A stretch of 10,038 bases of DNA. Source: Paracoccaceae bacterium. GTDB lineage: Bacteria > Pseudomonadota > Alphaproteobacteria > Rhodobacterales > Rhodobacteraceae. Both the position numbers and the translations under genes were made by a program. Positions 1 to 6,772 of this stretch are shown piece after piece. Position 1 is the first letter of the stretch. Every line of letters starts with the position of its first letter. The notes below the pieces were generated by a model. It ran no database searches and was not told where the DNA came from. It saw nothing but the letters and a program-made list of their open reading frames with translations. The DNA lies in assembly GCA_024644285.1 (NCBI GenBank), contig JAHELH010000067.1:1-10038 (forward strand), in the 5' to 3' direction.

Positions 1-798
1 TGGCTTGGGCTTGCCGCCGAGATCGCCAAGCGCGGACGGCTGCCGAACGGCTTCGGCGAGGTCGTCGTCGGCGGCTCTGCGGCGCCGTCGCGGCTGATCC
101 GCGACTTCGAGGAATTAGGGGTCGACGTATGCCACGCCTGGGGCATGACCGAGATGTCGCCGGTGGGGACCATGGGCTTTCTGCCGCCGGACCGGCGAGA
201 CCTGCCAATGGACGCGCGCGTGGCGCTGAAGTCGAAGCAGGGCCGTCGCACCTTTGGCGTCGAATTGAAGATCGTCGGCGAAGACGGCAAGCCCCTGCCG
301 CATGATGGCAAGGCCGAAGGAGAGTTGCATGTGCGCGGCAATACGATCGTGGCGGGATACTACAAGAATCCCGAGGCAAGTGCGGTCGCTCTCGACGCCG
401 AGGGCTGGTTCGGCACCGGGGATGTCGCTTCGATCGACCCGGAGGGTTTCCTCAATATCACCGACCGCGCCAAGGACCTGATCAAGTCGGGCGGCGAGTG
501 GATCAGTTCGCTCGATGTCGAGAACATAGCGATGTCGCATCCGGGCATCGCCAGTTGCGCGGTGATCGCGGTTCCGGACCCGAAATGGGGCGAGCGGCCG
601 CTCCTGGTCGCGGTTCCGTCGGCAGAGCCGCCCGACACGGCCGACGTGCTGGCGCACCTGGGTGGCGCGTTGGCAAAGTGGCAGCTGCCCGACGACGTGA
701 TCTGGGTGGACGACCTGCCTTTGACAGCAACGGGCAAGGTCAGCAAGCTGACGCTGCGCGAGCGGTTCGGGGGCCACACTTTGCCGGGCGGCGACTGA
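1..798 (+). CDS. Acyl-CoA ligase (AMP-forming), C-terminal part; 5' end outside window
   Basis: The reading frame is open from the first base and ends at TGA 796-798, so 265 residues of a longer protein (family length about 540) are visible. The protein activates a carboxylic acid to its CoA thioester through an acyl-adenylate, in the cytoplasm. Adenylate-forming core motifs appear in order: GGSAAP near residue 24, HAWGMTE (residues 45-51, motif A5), TGD (139-141, the ATP-ribose-binding Asp), DRAKDLIKSGGEWIS (155-169, hinge) and LTATGKVSK with the catalytic Lys at about 246. The GGEWISS hinge followed by DVEN is typical of the medium-chain AlkK / DmdB (methylmercaptopropionate-CoA ligase) group, not of the long-chain FadD group. 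Substrate cannot be read from this half. It lies 2 kb upstream of a beta-oxidation operon on the same strand and could supply its CoA ester. The family call is firm; the chain length is open. Confidence 0.93.
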   Translation, partial: WLGLAAEIAKRGRLPNGFGEVVVGGSAAPSRLIRDFEELGVDVCHAWGMTEMSPVGTMGFLPPDRRDLPMDARVALKSKQGRRTFGVELKIVGEDGKPLPHDGKAEGELHVRGNTIVAGYYKNPEASAVALDAEGWFGTGDVASIDPEGFLNITDRAKDLIKSGGEWISSLDVENIAMSHPGIASCAVIAVPDPKWGERPLLVAVPSAEPPDTADVLAHLGGALAKWQLPDDVIWVDDLPLTATGKVSKLTLRERFGGHTLPGGD

Positions 799-838
799 CG
801 GGCGGGCATCGGGAAAGCTGTCACCGTGCTTCGAGGGA

Positions 839-867
839 TTTACGATATTCCGAGCCGAGGGTATAGC
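839..867 (+). promoter_or_regulatory. Possible sigma70-type promoter for the membrane protein gene
   Basis: In the 95-bp gap after the ligase, TTTACG (839-844) and TATAGC (862-867) are 17 bp apart, each matching the consensus at about four of six bases. A second pair, CTGTCA (818-823) and TACGAT (841-846), is equally spaced and about as good. Either could drive the gene starting at 894. Weak boxes like these arise by chance, so this is tentative. Confidence 0.22.
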
Positions 868-880
868 ATGGCCGTCCTTT

Positions 881-888
881 GAGGGGAG
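881..888 (+). promoter_or_regulatory. Ribosome binding site deciding the start of the membrane protein
   Basis: The purine block GAGGGGAG ends five bases before ATG 894. The frame is also open back to a TTG at 879, but that codon overlaps the Shine-Dalgarno block and would leave it unused, so ATG 894 is preferred. Confidence 0.7.
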
Positions 889-893
889 CCATC

Positions 894-1622
894 ATGCACA
901 GTATCGTGCCGAAGCTGGGCCTTTATGTTGCTGGGCAGGTTATCGCCGTCTCTGCGGTTTGGTATCTGACGGTGCCGAACTACGAATGGCATATTGTACA
1001 GCAATTCATCGGTCACCTGGGACCGGCAGCGTTTCTGGTATCGATCGGCGCCGTAGCGCTTTTCTGGCGCAACGATCTGCGGCGCATGGTGACAATCGAG
1101 GCTTGGTTGGCGATCGCGGCCGGGGGGCTTTATGTGCTTGGCGATACCTTCCTCATGCACCCGCCGCTTGGCGTCTTCGACGGTGCGGGTCTGGCCGAGG
1201 AAGAGCATGTGGCGATCATGGGCCTAATCTTCGTGCTGGGCGTCTCGGTGCTGCTGGTCTTGCGCAAGATGCCTGCGATGGCCCCGATGTCGATGCATTT
1301 CGTCATCGGGATAGCGGTCGCGGCAATGATCTTCCTAAACCATCATCAGCACACGGTTGCAGGCGCCATCGGGCACCAGGCGACCTTGGTCATGCTGGCC
1401 ATCTCGGCGCTGTTCCGGGTGCTGGAAAAGACGGTGGAATATGCCTTTGCAGTGATCGCTGCCGGTTACGTGTTCTTCTCGTCGCAGATGGGGTTCGCAA
1501 TGTATGTCGACATGGCGGGCAATTCGGGCGGCGCGTGGGTCGGGCTCTGGGCGGCGCTGGGCTTTGCCTCGGCAACCGGATTTCTGGCGCTTATACCCCG
1601 TGAGGCCATGCCGGCAGAATAG
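894..1622 (+). CDS. Unrecognised polytopic membrane protein, 242 aa, with histidine cluster
   Basis: I do not recognise the family. The protein is strongly hydrophobic, with about seven or eight likely membrane helices at residues 7-26, 40-58, 68-84, 106-123, 134-149, 162-176, 183-205 and 213-234, and only short loops. There is no separate cleavable signal; the first helix probably acts as anchor. Notable polar residues are H33, H41, GDTFLMHPP (83-91), EEEH (102-105), and NHHQH (149-153) followed by H161 at the end of a helix. A histidine arrangement like this near a membrane face could bind metal or haem, but that is only a suggestion. A good ribosome binding site precedes ATG 894. The gene is preceded by the ligase (95-bp gap) and is convergent with the reductase at 1672, so it may be a single-gene unit. 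Coding potential is convincing; function is unknown. Confidence 0.85.
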   Translation: MHSIVPKLGLYVAGQVIAVSAVWYLTVPNYEWHIVQQFIGHLGPAAFLVSIGAVALFWRNDLRRMVTIEAWLAIAAGGLYVLGDTFLMHPPLGVFDGAGLAEEEHVAIMGLIFVLGVSVLLVLRKMPAMAPMSMHFVIGIAVAAMIFLNHHQHTVAGAIGHQATLVMLAISALFRVLEKTVEYAFAVIAAGYVFFSSQMGFAMYVDMAGNSGGAWVGLWAALGFASATGFLALIPREAMPAE

Positions 1623-1646
1623 CCGGCGCTTTCGTCGGTCGCCGGC
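1622..1646. terminator. Weak hairpin between convergent genes
   Basis: GCCGGCG (1622-1628) and CGCCGGC (1640-1646) form a perfect 7-bp GC stem with an 11-base loop, in the 49-bp gap between two converging genes. The position suits a bidirectional terminator. No T-run follows on either strand, so intrinsic termination would be inefficient, and chance formation in GC-rich DNA is possible. Confidence 0.3.
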
Positions 1647-1671
1647 GGCAGGACGGCTTCCATTTTGAAGG

Positions 1672-2667
1672 TCAGCCCACGGTCAGCACGATCTTTCCCC
1701 TCGCTTCGCGCCGCTCAATCAACTTTAGCGCCTCGGCCGCCGCCTCCAGCGGCATGCGTACGCTCACGCGCGGCCTGATTTTCCCCGCCTTGTACAAGGC
1801 AAACAATTCGGCCACCTGGGCGGAGAACCCCCGGGGATCGCGCTCGACGAAGGCGCCCCAGAAGACACCCACGATCTGGCAGTTCTTGAGCAGCGGCAGA
1901 TTGAGCGGAATGCTGGGAATACCCGCTGGAAATCCCACCACCAGATACCGCCCCTGCCAGGCCATCGCCCGCAGCGCCGGTTCGGCATAGCTGCCGCCCA
2001 CTGGGTCGTAGACGACATCGACGCCGTCCGACGCTTGGGACTTGATGGCTGCGCCGAAGGCCTTTTGCGCCTCTCGGCCCATTTGCCGCGGATAGACGAT
2101 TGCCGCATCCGCACCGATATCCCGGCAGAAATCGGCCTTTTCCTGAGATGAGACCGCCGCGATGACCCGTGCGCCCATAACGTGTCCCAGTTCAAGCGCG
2201 GAGGCGCCGATTCCCCCGGCCGCGCCGAGGACGAGCAAGGTGTCCCCGGCACCGAGCGACCCGCGGGCCTTCAGCGCATAATACGAGGTGCCGTAGGTGA
2301 AGAGAAAGCAGGCGGCCTCGTCGAATGGCATCGCATCGGGGATGCGCCAGACCCGCGAGGCCGGACAGACCAGGTGCGAGGCGAAGCCGCCTGCGACCAT
2401 CGGCAGGCCGAGCACCCGGTCGCCTTCGGCGAGGCCCTCGACTCCTTCGCCCAGCGCCTCGATCACGCCGCCGACCTCGCCGCCCGGCGCGAAAGGCCGC
2501 GGTGGCTTGAACTGATAGAGATCGCGGATGATGATCGTGTCGGGATAGTTCACCCCTGCCGCCTTCACCGCGATACGCACCTCGCCACGGCCCGGCTCTG
2601 GCGCGTCCGTTTCGACCAATTCCAGCGTCTCCGGTCCGCCCGGCGCCCGGCTCAGCATCGCCCGCAT
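1672..2667 (-). CDS. Zinc-free MDR oxidoreductase, NADPH:quinone / enoyl reductase type
   Basis: This is a 331-residue medium-chain dehydrogenase/reductase of the quinone oxidoreductase (QOR) branch. The N-terminal GroES-like domain has the typical AAGVNYPD (36-43) and PGGEVGG (61-67), where zinc alcohol dehydrogenases carry the GHE zinc ligand. No structural-zinc cysteine quartet is seen. The Rossmann domain carries GAAGGIG (148-154), and the following strand ends in AAVSSQEK (170-177), where serines in place of an acidic residue favour NADPH. It likely reduces an enone, quinone or enoyl thioester in the cytoplasm. I chose ATG 2667 because GGAG lies six bases upstream; the frame can be extended four codons to a TTG at 2679, but that codon abuts the GGAG. 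It is divergent from the MaoC-thiolase-ACAD operon, so it may be co-regulated with it and act on pathway intermediates. Substrate is uncertain. Confidence 0.93.
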   Translation of the reverse strand: MRAMLSRAPGGPETLELVETDAPEPGRGEVRIAVKAAGVNYPDTIIIRDLYQFKPPRPFAPGGEVGGVIEALGEGVEGLAEGDRVLGLPMVAGGFASHLVCPASRVWRIPDAMPFDEAACFLFTYGTSYYALKARGSLGAGDTLLVLGAAGGIGASALELGHVMGARVIAAVSSQEKADFCRDIGADAAIVYPRQMGREAQKAFGAAIKSQASDGVDVVYDPVGGSYAEPALRAMAWQGRYLVVGFPAGIPSIPLNLPLLKNCQIVGVFWGAFVERDPRGFSAQVAELFALYKAGKIRPRVSVRMPLEAAAEALKLIERREARGKIVLTVG

Positions 2668-2713
2668 CGCATTCTCCAATGGCTTTCTCTAGCAGAACCA
2701 GACCGCGCGCCGC

Positions 2714-2758
2714 ATTGCAATCGCCCGCCCCTTGCCAAGGCTCATCCCGCTTGCAATC
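2714..2758. promoter_or_regulatory. Candidate operator cluster in the divergent intergenic region
   Basis: The 156-bp gap between the reductase and the MaoC operon holds an ATTGCAAT palindrome (2714-2721), a perfect 11-base palindrome CCTTG-C-CAAGG (2730-2740), and a second copy of TTGCAATC (2751-2758) that repeats 2715-2722 in the same direction 36 bp away. Repeated and palindromic half-sites in a divergent promoter are typical of repressor binding sites such as TetR- or FadR-type regulators. No regulator gene is in the window, so the binding protein is unknown. Confidence 0.35.
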
Positions 2759-2782
2759 CTCGCGCCGCAACCGGAGCCAGCC

Positions 2783-2811
2783 TTGACAGCCCAGCCCGAT
2801 ACCCGATCCGA
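2783..2811 (+). promoter_or_regulatory. Possible promoter of the MaoC operon (perfect -35, poor -10)
   Basis: TTGACA at 2783-2788 matches the sigma70 -35 consensus exactly and points toward the operon. At 17-bp spacing the -10 position reads ATCCGA, a poor match. It would place transcription start just ahead of GTG 2824, leaving a very short leader. An activator or another sigma factor may be needed. Confidence 0.3.
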
Positions 2812-2823
2812 GCGAGCGACCAC

Positions 2824-3315
2824 GTGAGCGGCCCGGTCACCCTGTCGCAGCTCAGGGCCCTGGTCGGCCGGCCCGTCGGAACCTCGCGTTGGTTCCGCAT
2901 CACGCAAGAGATGATCGACGCCCATGCCGAAACCTCGCAGGACCGGCAATTCATCCACACCGACCCGGTCCGCGCCACCGAGACGCCCTTCGGCACCACC
3001 GTCGCCCACGGTTTTCTCACGCTGGCCATGCTTTCCGCGATGGCCTACGACGCCCAGCCGGGACTGGAAGGCGAGACGATGAGCGTCAATTACGGCATGG
3101 ACCGCCTGCGGTTCGTGGCGCCGGTCCCCGCCGGTGCCCGGATCCGCGGCCACTTCACGCTCGAGGCGCTGGAGGAGCACCGGCCCGGCGAGGTCACCAC
3201 CACCTGGGGCGTCACCGTCGAGATCGAGGGCCGTGACAAACCCGCCCTTGTGGCCCGCTGGCTCAACCGGCACTACTTGGCCCCGGACCCCGCCCCTGCA
3301 GAGGATATCCCATGA
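2824..3315 (+). CDS. MaoC-like hot-dog dehydratase (enoyl-CoA hydratase)
   Basis: The 163-residue protein has the size of a single hot-dog domain MaoC protein. The signature DRQFIHTDPVRA (40-51) carries the catalytic Asp40 and His45 pair, followed by VAHGFLTLAML (60-70); NYGMDRLRFV (89-98) is also typical of this family. Such enzymes add water to trans-2-enoyl-CoA, usually giving the (R)-3-hydroxyacyl-CoA. The frame is open far upstream, but that part runs antisense through the reductase gene. GTG 2824 is the start where similarity to the family begins; no strong ribosome site precedes it. The stop overlaps the thiolase start (ATGA at 3312-3315), marking it as first gene of the operon. Its likely job is hydration of the enoyl-CoA produced by the ACAD. 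Start choice is less sure than function. Confidence 0.9.
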   Translation: MSGPVTLSQLRALVGRPVGTSRWFRITQEMIDAHAETSQDRQFIHTDPVRATETPFGTTVAHGFLTLAMLSAMAYDAQPGLEGETMSVNYGMDRLRFVAPVPAGARIRGHFTLEALEEHRPGEVTTTWGVTVEIEGRDKPALVARWLNRHYLAPDPAPAEDIP

Positions 3316-4511
3316 CCCGCGACGCCGTCATCGTCTCGACAGCCCGTACGCCCATTGGCCGGGCCTATCGCGGCGCCTTCAACGCCACGACACCGCAGGA
3401 ACTTGCCGCGCACGCCATCCGCCACGCCCTGGACCGCGCCCAGGTTGAAGCGGCCGAGGTCGAGGACGTGATCCTCGGTGCCGCCCTGCAGCAGGGGTTC
3501 GCGGCGACCAACATCGCCCGCCAGACCGCGATCCGCGCCGGACTGCCGGAATCCACCGCAGGAATGTCGGTCGACCGGCAATGCGCCAGCGGCATGATGG
3601 CGATCGCGACTGCGGCGAAGCAGGTGATCCATGACGGCCTGCAGGTCGCGGTCGGCGGCGGCGTGGAATCGATCTCTCTGGTGCAGACGCCGGAGTTGCG
3701 CGTCTCTGCGGATCCGTGGTTCGCCGAACACCAGCCGGACATGTACATGTCGATGCTGGAAACCGCCGAGACGGTGGCCGACCGCTATGGCATCACGCGC
3801 GAAGAGCAAGACGCCTACGCCTTGCAGTCGCAGCAGCGCACCGCGGCGGCGCAGGAGGCGGGGCGGTTTGACGACGAGATTGTTCCGCTGACCACAATCA
3901 TGAAGGTTCAGGACCGGGAAACCAAGGAGATCAGCGACCGCGAAGTGACGCTGGAGAAGGACGAGGGCAACCGGCCGGACACCACGCTCGCCGGTTTGCA
4001 AGGGCTGCAGCCGGTTTTCGCTGACGGCATCCAGATCAAGAAGGGCCGCTACATCACTGCCGGAAATGCCAGCCAGCTGTCCGACGGCGCCAGCGCCGCC
4101 GTGCTTATGGAAGCGGCCGAGGCCGAAAGGCGGGGATTGCAGCCGCTGGGCCGGTACATGGGCGTGATCGCCGTGGGATGCGCCCCTGACGAGATGGGCA
4201 TCGGTCCGGTCTTTGCGGTACCGAAGCTTCTGGAGAGCCACGGGTTGTCGACCGATGACATCGGGCTGTGGGAGTTGAACGAGGCCTTCGCCGTTCAGGT
4301 GCTCTATTGCCGCGATCACCTGGGCGTCCCGGACGACCTGCTCAACGTCGATGGCGGAGCGATTTCCATCGGTCATCCCTATGGCATGTCCGGTGCGCGC
4401 ATGGTCGGGCATGCCCTGATCGAGGGCAAGCGGCGCGGCGCCAGGTACGTGATCTGCACGATGTGCGTCGGCGGCGGCATGGGCGCGGCCGGGCTGTTCG
4501 AGGTGTTGTAA
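3312..4511 (+). CDS. Thiolase (acetyl-CoA acyltransferase)
   Basis: A full-length thiolase of 399 residues. It cleaves 3-ketoacyl-CoA with CoA to acetyl-CoA (or propionyl-CoA) and a shortened acyl-CoA, or runs in reverse. Conserved elements are STARTPIGRAYRG (9-21), the nucleophilic Cys91 in DRQCASGMM, NEAFA (323-327), the catalytic His355 in IGHPYGMSGAR, and the second catalytic Cys385 in CTMCVGGGMG near the C terminus. All catalytic residues are present, so it should be active. GAGGA (3301-3305) six bases ahead of ATG 3312 is a good ribosome site inside the MaoC gene end. The stop TAA overlaps the next ATG by one base (TAATG). Degradative rather than biosynthetic use is suggested by neighbours: a dehydrogenase, hydratase and SDR, and no polyhydroxyalkanoate synthase nearby. 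Confidence 0.96.
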   Translation: MTRDAVIVSTARTPIGRAYRGAFNATTPQELAAHAIRHALDRAQVEAAEVEDVILGAALQQGFAATNIARQTAIRAGLPESTAGMSVDRQCASGMMAIATAAKQVIHDGLQVAVGGGVESISLVQTPELRVSADPWFAEHQPDMYMSMLETAETVADRYGITREEQDAYALQSQQRTAAAQEAGRFDDEIVPLTTIMKVQDRETKEISDREVTLEKDEGNRPDTTLAGLQGLQPVFADGIQIKKGRYITAGNASQLSDGASAAVLMEAAEAERRGLQPLGRYMGVIAVGCAPDEMGIGPVFAVPKLLESHGLSTDDIGLWELNEAFAVQVLYCRDHLGVPDDLLNVDGGAISIGHPYGMSGARMVGHALIEGKRRGARYVICTMCVGGGMGAAGLFEVL

Positions 4512-5746
4512 TGGACCTGGGTATCACCGACAGTGTGCGCCCCCTGATTGCGCAGGTCTGCGACATGGTGACGAACGAAATCGAGCCGCTCGACGCCGAG
4601 TACCAGGCCGAGATCGGCAAGCATCCCTCCGGCGACCGGTTCCGCCATACCGAGCGGCAATTGGAGATCCTGGAATCTCTGAAGCGGACGGCCCGCGATC
4701 GCGGGCTGTGGAATTTCTGGCTGACCGATTCCGAGCGCGGTTTTGGCCTGACCACGGTCGAATATGCCTATCTCGCCGAGGAGATGGGCAAGGTCGGCAT
4801 CGCGGCGGAGGTGTTCAACTGCAATGCGCCCGATACCGGCAACATGGAGGTGTTCGAACGCTACGGCACTTCGGCGCACAAGGAGCGTTGGCTGAAGCCG
4901 CTGCTGAACGGCGAGATCCGTTCTGCCTACCTGATGACGGAACCGGACGTCGCCTCGTCGGATGCCACGAATATTTCGCTGGCCGCGGTGCAGGACGGCG
5001 ACAGCTGGGTTCTGAACGGCGAGAAATGGTGGGCCTCGGGCGCGGGCGATCCGCGCACCGCGGTCTACATCGTGATGGCATGCAGCGATCCGGACGCGCA
5101 GAAGCATCGGCGGCACTCGATGTTCGTCGTTCCCGCAGATGCGCCGGGCATCGAGGTTCTGCGCCCGATGCAGGTCTTTGGTAACGACGACGCGCCGCAC
5201 GGGCACATGCATATCCGGTTCACGGATGTCCGGGTGCCCGCCGCCGACCTGATCCTTGGCCGCGGGCGCGGCTTCGAGGTGGCGCAGGGGCGGCTGGGGC
5301 CGGGCCGCATCCATCACTGCATGCGCGCCATCGGCCAGGCCGAGCGCGCGCTGGAACTGATGTGCCGGCGGTCGCTGGCGCGTGAGGCCTTCGGCAAGCC
5401 CATCGCAGAGCTGGGCGCGAATTACGACATCATCGCCAATGCGCGAATGGAGATCGAGCAGGCGCGGCTGTTGTGCCTGAAGGCCGCCTGGATGATGGAC
5501 ACTGCCGGCGTGCGCGAGGCGCAACCCTGGATCAGCCAGATCAAGGTGGTGGCGCCGCTGATGGCGCTGAAGGTGATCGACGAGGCAATGCAGGTGCACG
5601 GGGCGGCGGGGATCAGCCAGGACACGCCGCTGGCGCATATGTGGACCCATGTGCGCACGCTGCGACTGGCCGATGGCCCGGACGCGGTGCATCGCCGGCA
5701 GGTGGCGCGCGCCGAACTGCGCCGCTACACCAACCGGAACGGGTGA
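4511..5746 (+). CDS. Acyl-CoA dehydrogenase of the ACAD10/ACAD11 (LvaC-like) group
   Basis: A 411-residue flavoprotein of the acyl-CoA dehydrogenase fold. It has YLMTEPDVASSDATN (140-154, FAD/substrate loop), NGEKWWASGAGDP (169-181) and the helix stretch GRGFEVAQGRLGPGRIHHCM (252-271), which from memory is nearly the same as in animal ACAD11. Further C-terminal are QVHGAAGISQDTPLA (361-375) and LRLADGPDAVH (384-394). In short- and medium-chain ACADs the last motif reads YEG with the catalytic Glu; here the position is Asp388, as is usual for the ACAD10/11 group. In this group the flavin enzyme acts on 4-phosphoacyl-CoAs made by the partner kinase, removing phosphate to leave an enoyl-CoA, although ordinary dehydrogenation is also possible. 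ATG 4511 is chosen because GAGG (4500-4503) precedes it by seven bases; the frame upstream is the thiolase gene. The stop abuts the kinase start directly. Confidence 0.94.
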   Translation: MDLGITDSVRPLIAQVCDMVTNEIEPLDAEYQAEIGKHPSGDRFRHTERQLEILESLKRTARDRGLWNFWLTDSERGFGLTTVEYAYLAEEMGKVGIAAEVFNCNAPDTGNMEVFERYGTSAHKERWLKPLLNGEIRSAYLMTEPDVASSDATNISLAAVQDGDSWVLNGEKWWASGAGDPRTAVYIVMACSDPDAQKHRRHSMFVVPADAPGIEVLRPMQVFGNDDAPHGHMHIRFTDVRVPAADLILGRGRGFEVAQGRLGPGRIHHCMRAIGQAERALELMCRRSLAREAFGKPIAELGANYDIIANARMEIEQARLLCLKAAWMMDTAGVREAQPWISQIKVVAPLMALKVIDEAMQVHGAAGISQDTPLAHMWTHVRTLRLADGPDAVHRRQVARAELRRYTNRNG

Positions 5747-6772
5747 ATGACGGCAGAGCAGGGTCTCGATACGGGCGCGGTCGACGCCTATCTATCGGCA
5801 CATCTGCCGGGCTATTCCGGGCCGCTGATGGCGCGCAAGTTCTCCGATGGTCAGTCCAATCCGACCTTCCTTCTGGAAACCCCCGCGCGGCGCTATGTCC
5901 TGCGCCGCAAGCCGCCCGGACAATTGCTGAAATCCGCGCATGCCGTGGACAGGGAATACCGAGTGCAGAGCGCCCTGCAGGACACCGACGTTCCGGTGGC
6001 GCGAATGCATCTGCTCTGCGAGGGCGAGGACGTCATCGGGTCGATCTTCTACGTGATGGATCATGTGCCGGGCCGCATCTTCTTCGATCCTCGCCTTCCC
6101 GACCTGGCGAAGCCGGAAAGAGCGGATATCACCGGCGAGATGTGCCGGGTTCTCTCGGTTCTGCATGGCGTCGACGTGGACGCCGTGGGGCTGTCGGATT
6201 TCGGACCTCCGGGAAATTACTTTTCGCGCCAGACCGCGCGCTGGTCCAAGCAGTACAAGGCGTCGGAAACCGAACCGATCCCCGACATGGACCGGCTGAT
6301 GGCTCGGCTGGAAGAGCGAATGCCAGAGGATGACGGGCGCCGCGCGCTGGTGCATGGCGACTACCGTATCGACAACTTGATCTATGCGCCCGACGCGCCG
6401 GACATCGCCGCCGTCCTGGATTGGGAGCTTTCGACCATCGGTCACCCGTTTGCCGATCTCGCCTCGGTCATCATGCAGTGGCAGTTGCCGGTCGGCCCGG
6501 AAGGGCGCGGGCTGGCGGGCGTGGACCGGGCGGAACTTGGCCTGCCGAGCGACGAGGAATTTGTCGCGGCATATTGCGAACGCCGCGGGATTTCGCGGAT
6601 CGACGATTTCGGCTTTTGCCTGGCCTTCTGCTTTTTCCGCATGGCGGCGGTCCTGCAGGGCGTCAAGAAGCGCGCCCTGGACGGCAACGCCTCGAACCCG
6701 GACAAGGGCCTGAAGATGGGGGCCTACGTTCCGGTCTTCGCGAAACACGGGCTACAGGCGCTGGACCGGTGA
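5747..6772 (+). CDS. APH-fold phosphotransferase, ACAD10/11 kinase-domain / LvaA-like
   Basis: A 341-residue cytoplasmic kinase of the aminoglycoside phosphotransferase superfamily. It has the nucleotide loop FSDGQSNPTF (32-41), YVLRRKPPG (50-58), the catalytic loop LVHGDYRIDN (201-210; Asp205 base, Asn210 metal ligand) and the metal-binding VLDWELSTIGHP (223-234; Asp225), so it appears catalytically intact. The loop and PPGQLL context are those of the ACAD10/11 kinase domain rather than of antibiotic kinases. Members phosphorylate the 4-hydroxyl of 4-hydroxyacyl-CoAs (P. putida LvaA; ACAD11). ATG 5747 follows the dehydrogenase stop with no gap, and its stop overlaps the SDR start (GTGA). Being coupled to an ACAD of the matching group strongly suggests the two work in sequence. 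Older annotation as an aminoglycoside phosphotransferase would be misleading. The exact substrate is not visible. Confidence 0.92.
   Translation: MTAEQGLDTGAVDAYLSAHLPGYSGPLMARKFSDGQSNPTFLLETPARRYVLRRKPPGQLLKSAHAVDREYRVQSALQDTDVPVARMHLLCEGEDVIGSIFYVMDHVPGRIFFDPRLPDLAKPERADITGEMCRVLSVLHGVDVDAVGLSDFGPPGNYFSRQTARWSKQYKASETEPIPDMDRLMARLEERMPEDDGRRALVHGDYRIDNLIYAPDAPDIAAVLDWELSTIGHPFADLASVIMQWQLPVGPEGRGLAGVDRAELGLPSDEEFVAAYCERRGISRIDDFGFCLAFCFFRMAAVLQGVKKRALDGNASNPDKGLKMGAYVPVFAKHGLQALDR

Noticed and set aside
2182..2823. N-terminal extension of the MaoC protein, giving 377 residues or a possible fusion
   Set aside because: The extra part runs antisense through the reductase gene and the divergent promoter and has no protein-like features. 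The MaoC domain starts normally at GTG 2824.
3273..4412. 379-codon minus-strand open frame opposite the thiolase
   Set aside because: It covers a thiolase with all catalytic residues intact, and the translation has no domain features.
4268..4510. N-terminal extension of the acyl-CoA dehydrogenase
   Set aside because: It lies in another frame of the thiolase C-terminal region and reads as arginine-rich noise. ATG 4511 has a proper ribosome site.
4379..5692. 437-codon minus-strand open frame opposite the acyl-CoA dehydrogenase
   Set aside because: It is antisense to a clearly identified gene. The translation is rich in Arg, His and Gln with no recognisable motif, which is what a GC-rich third-position mirror frame gives.
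6421..6768. N-terminal extension of the SDR
   Set aside because: It overlaps the kinase coding region out of frame. Classical SDR numbering fits the GTG at 6769.
5747..6772. Aminoglycoside resistance phosphotransferase
   Set aside because: The fold is shared, but the loop motifs and the adjacent ACAD match the ACAD10/11 and LvaA kinases rather than antibiotic-modifying enzymes.
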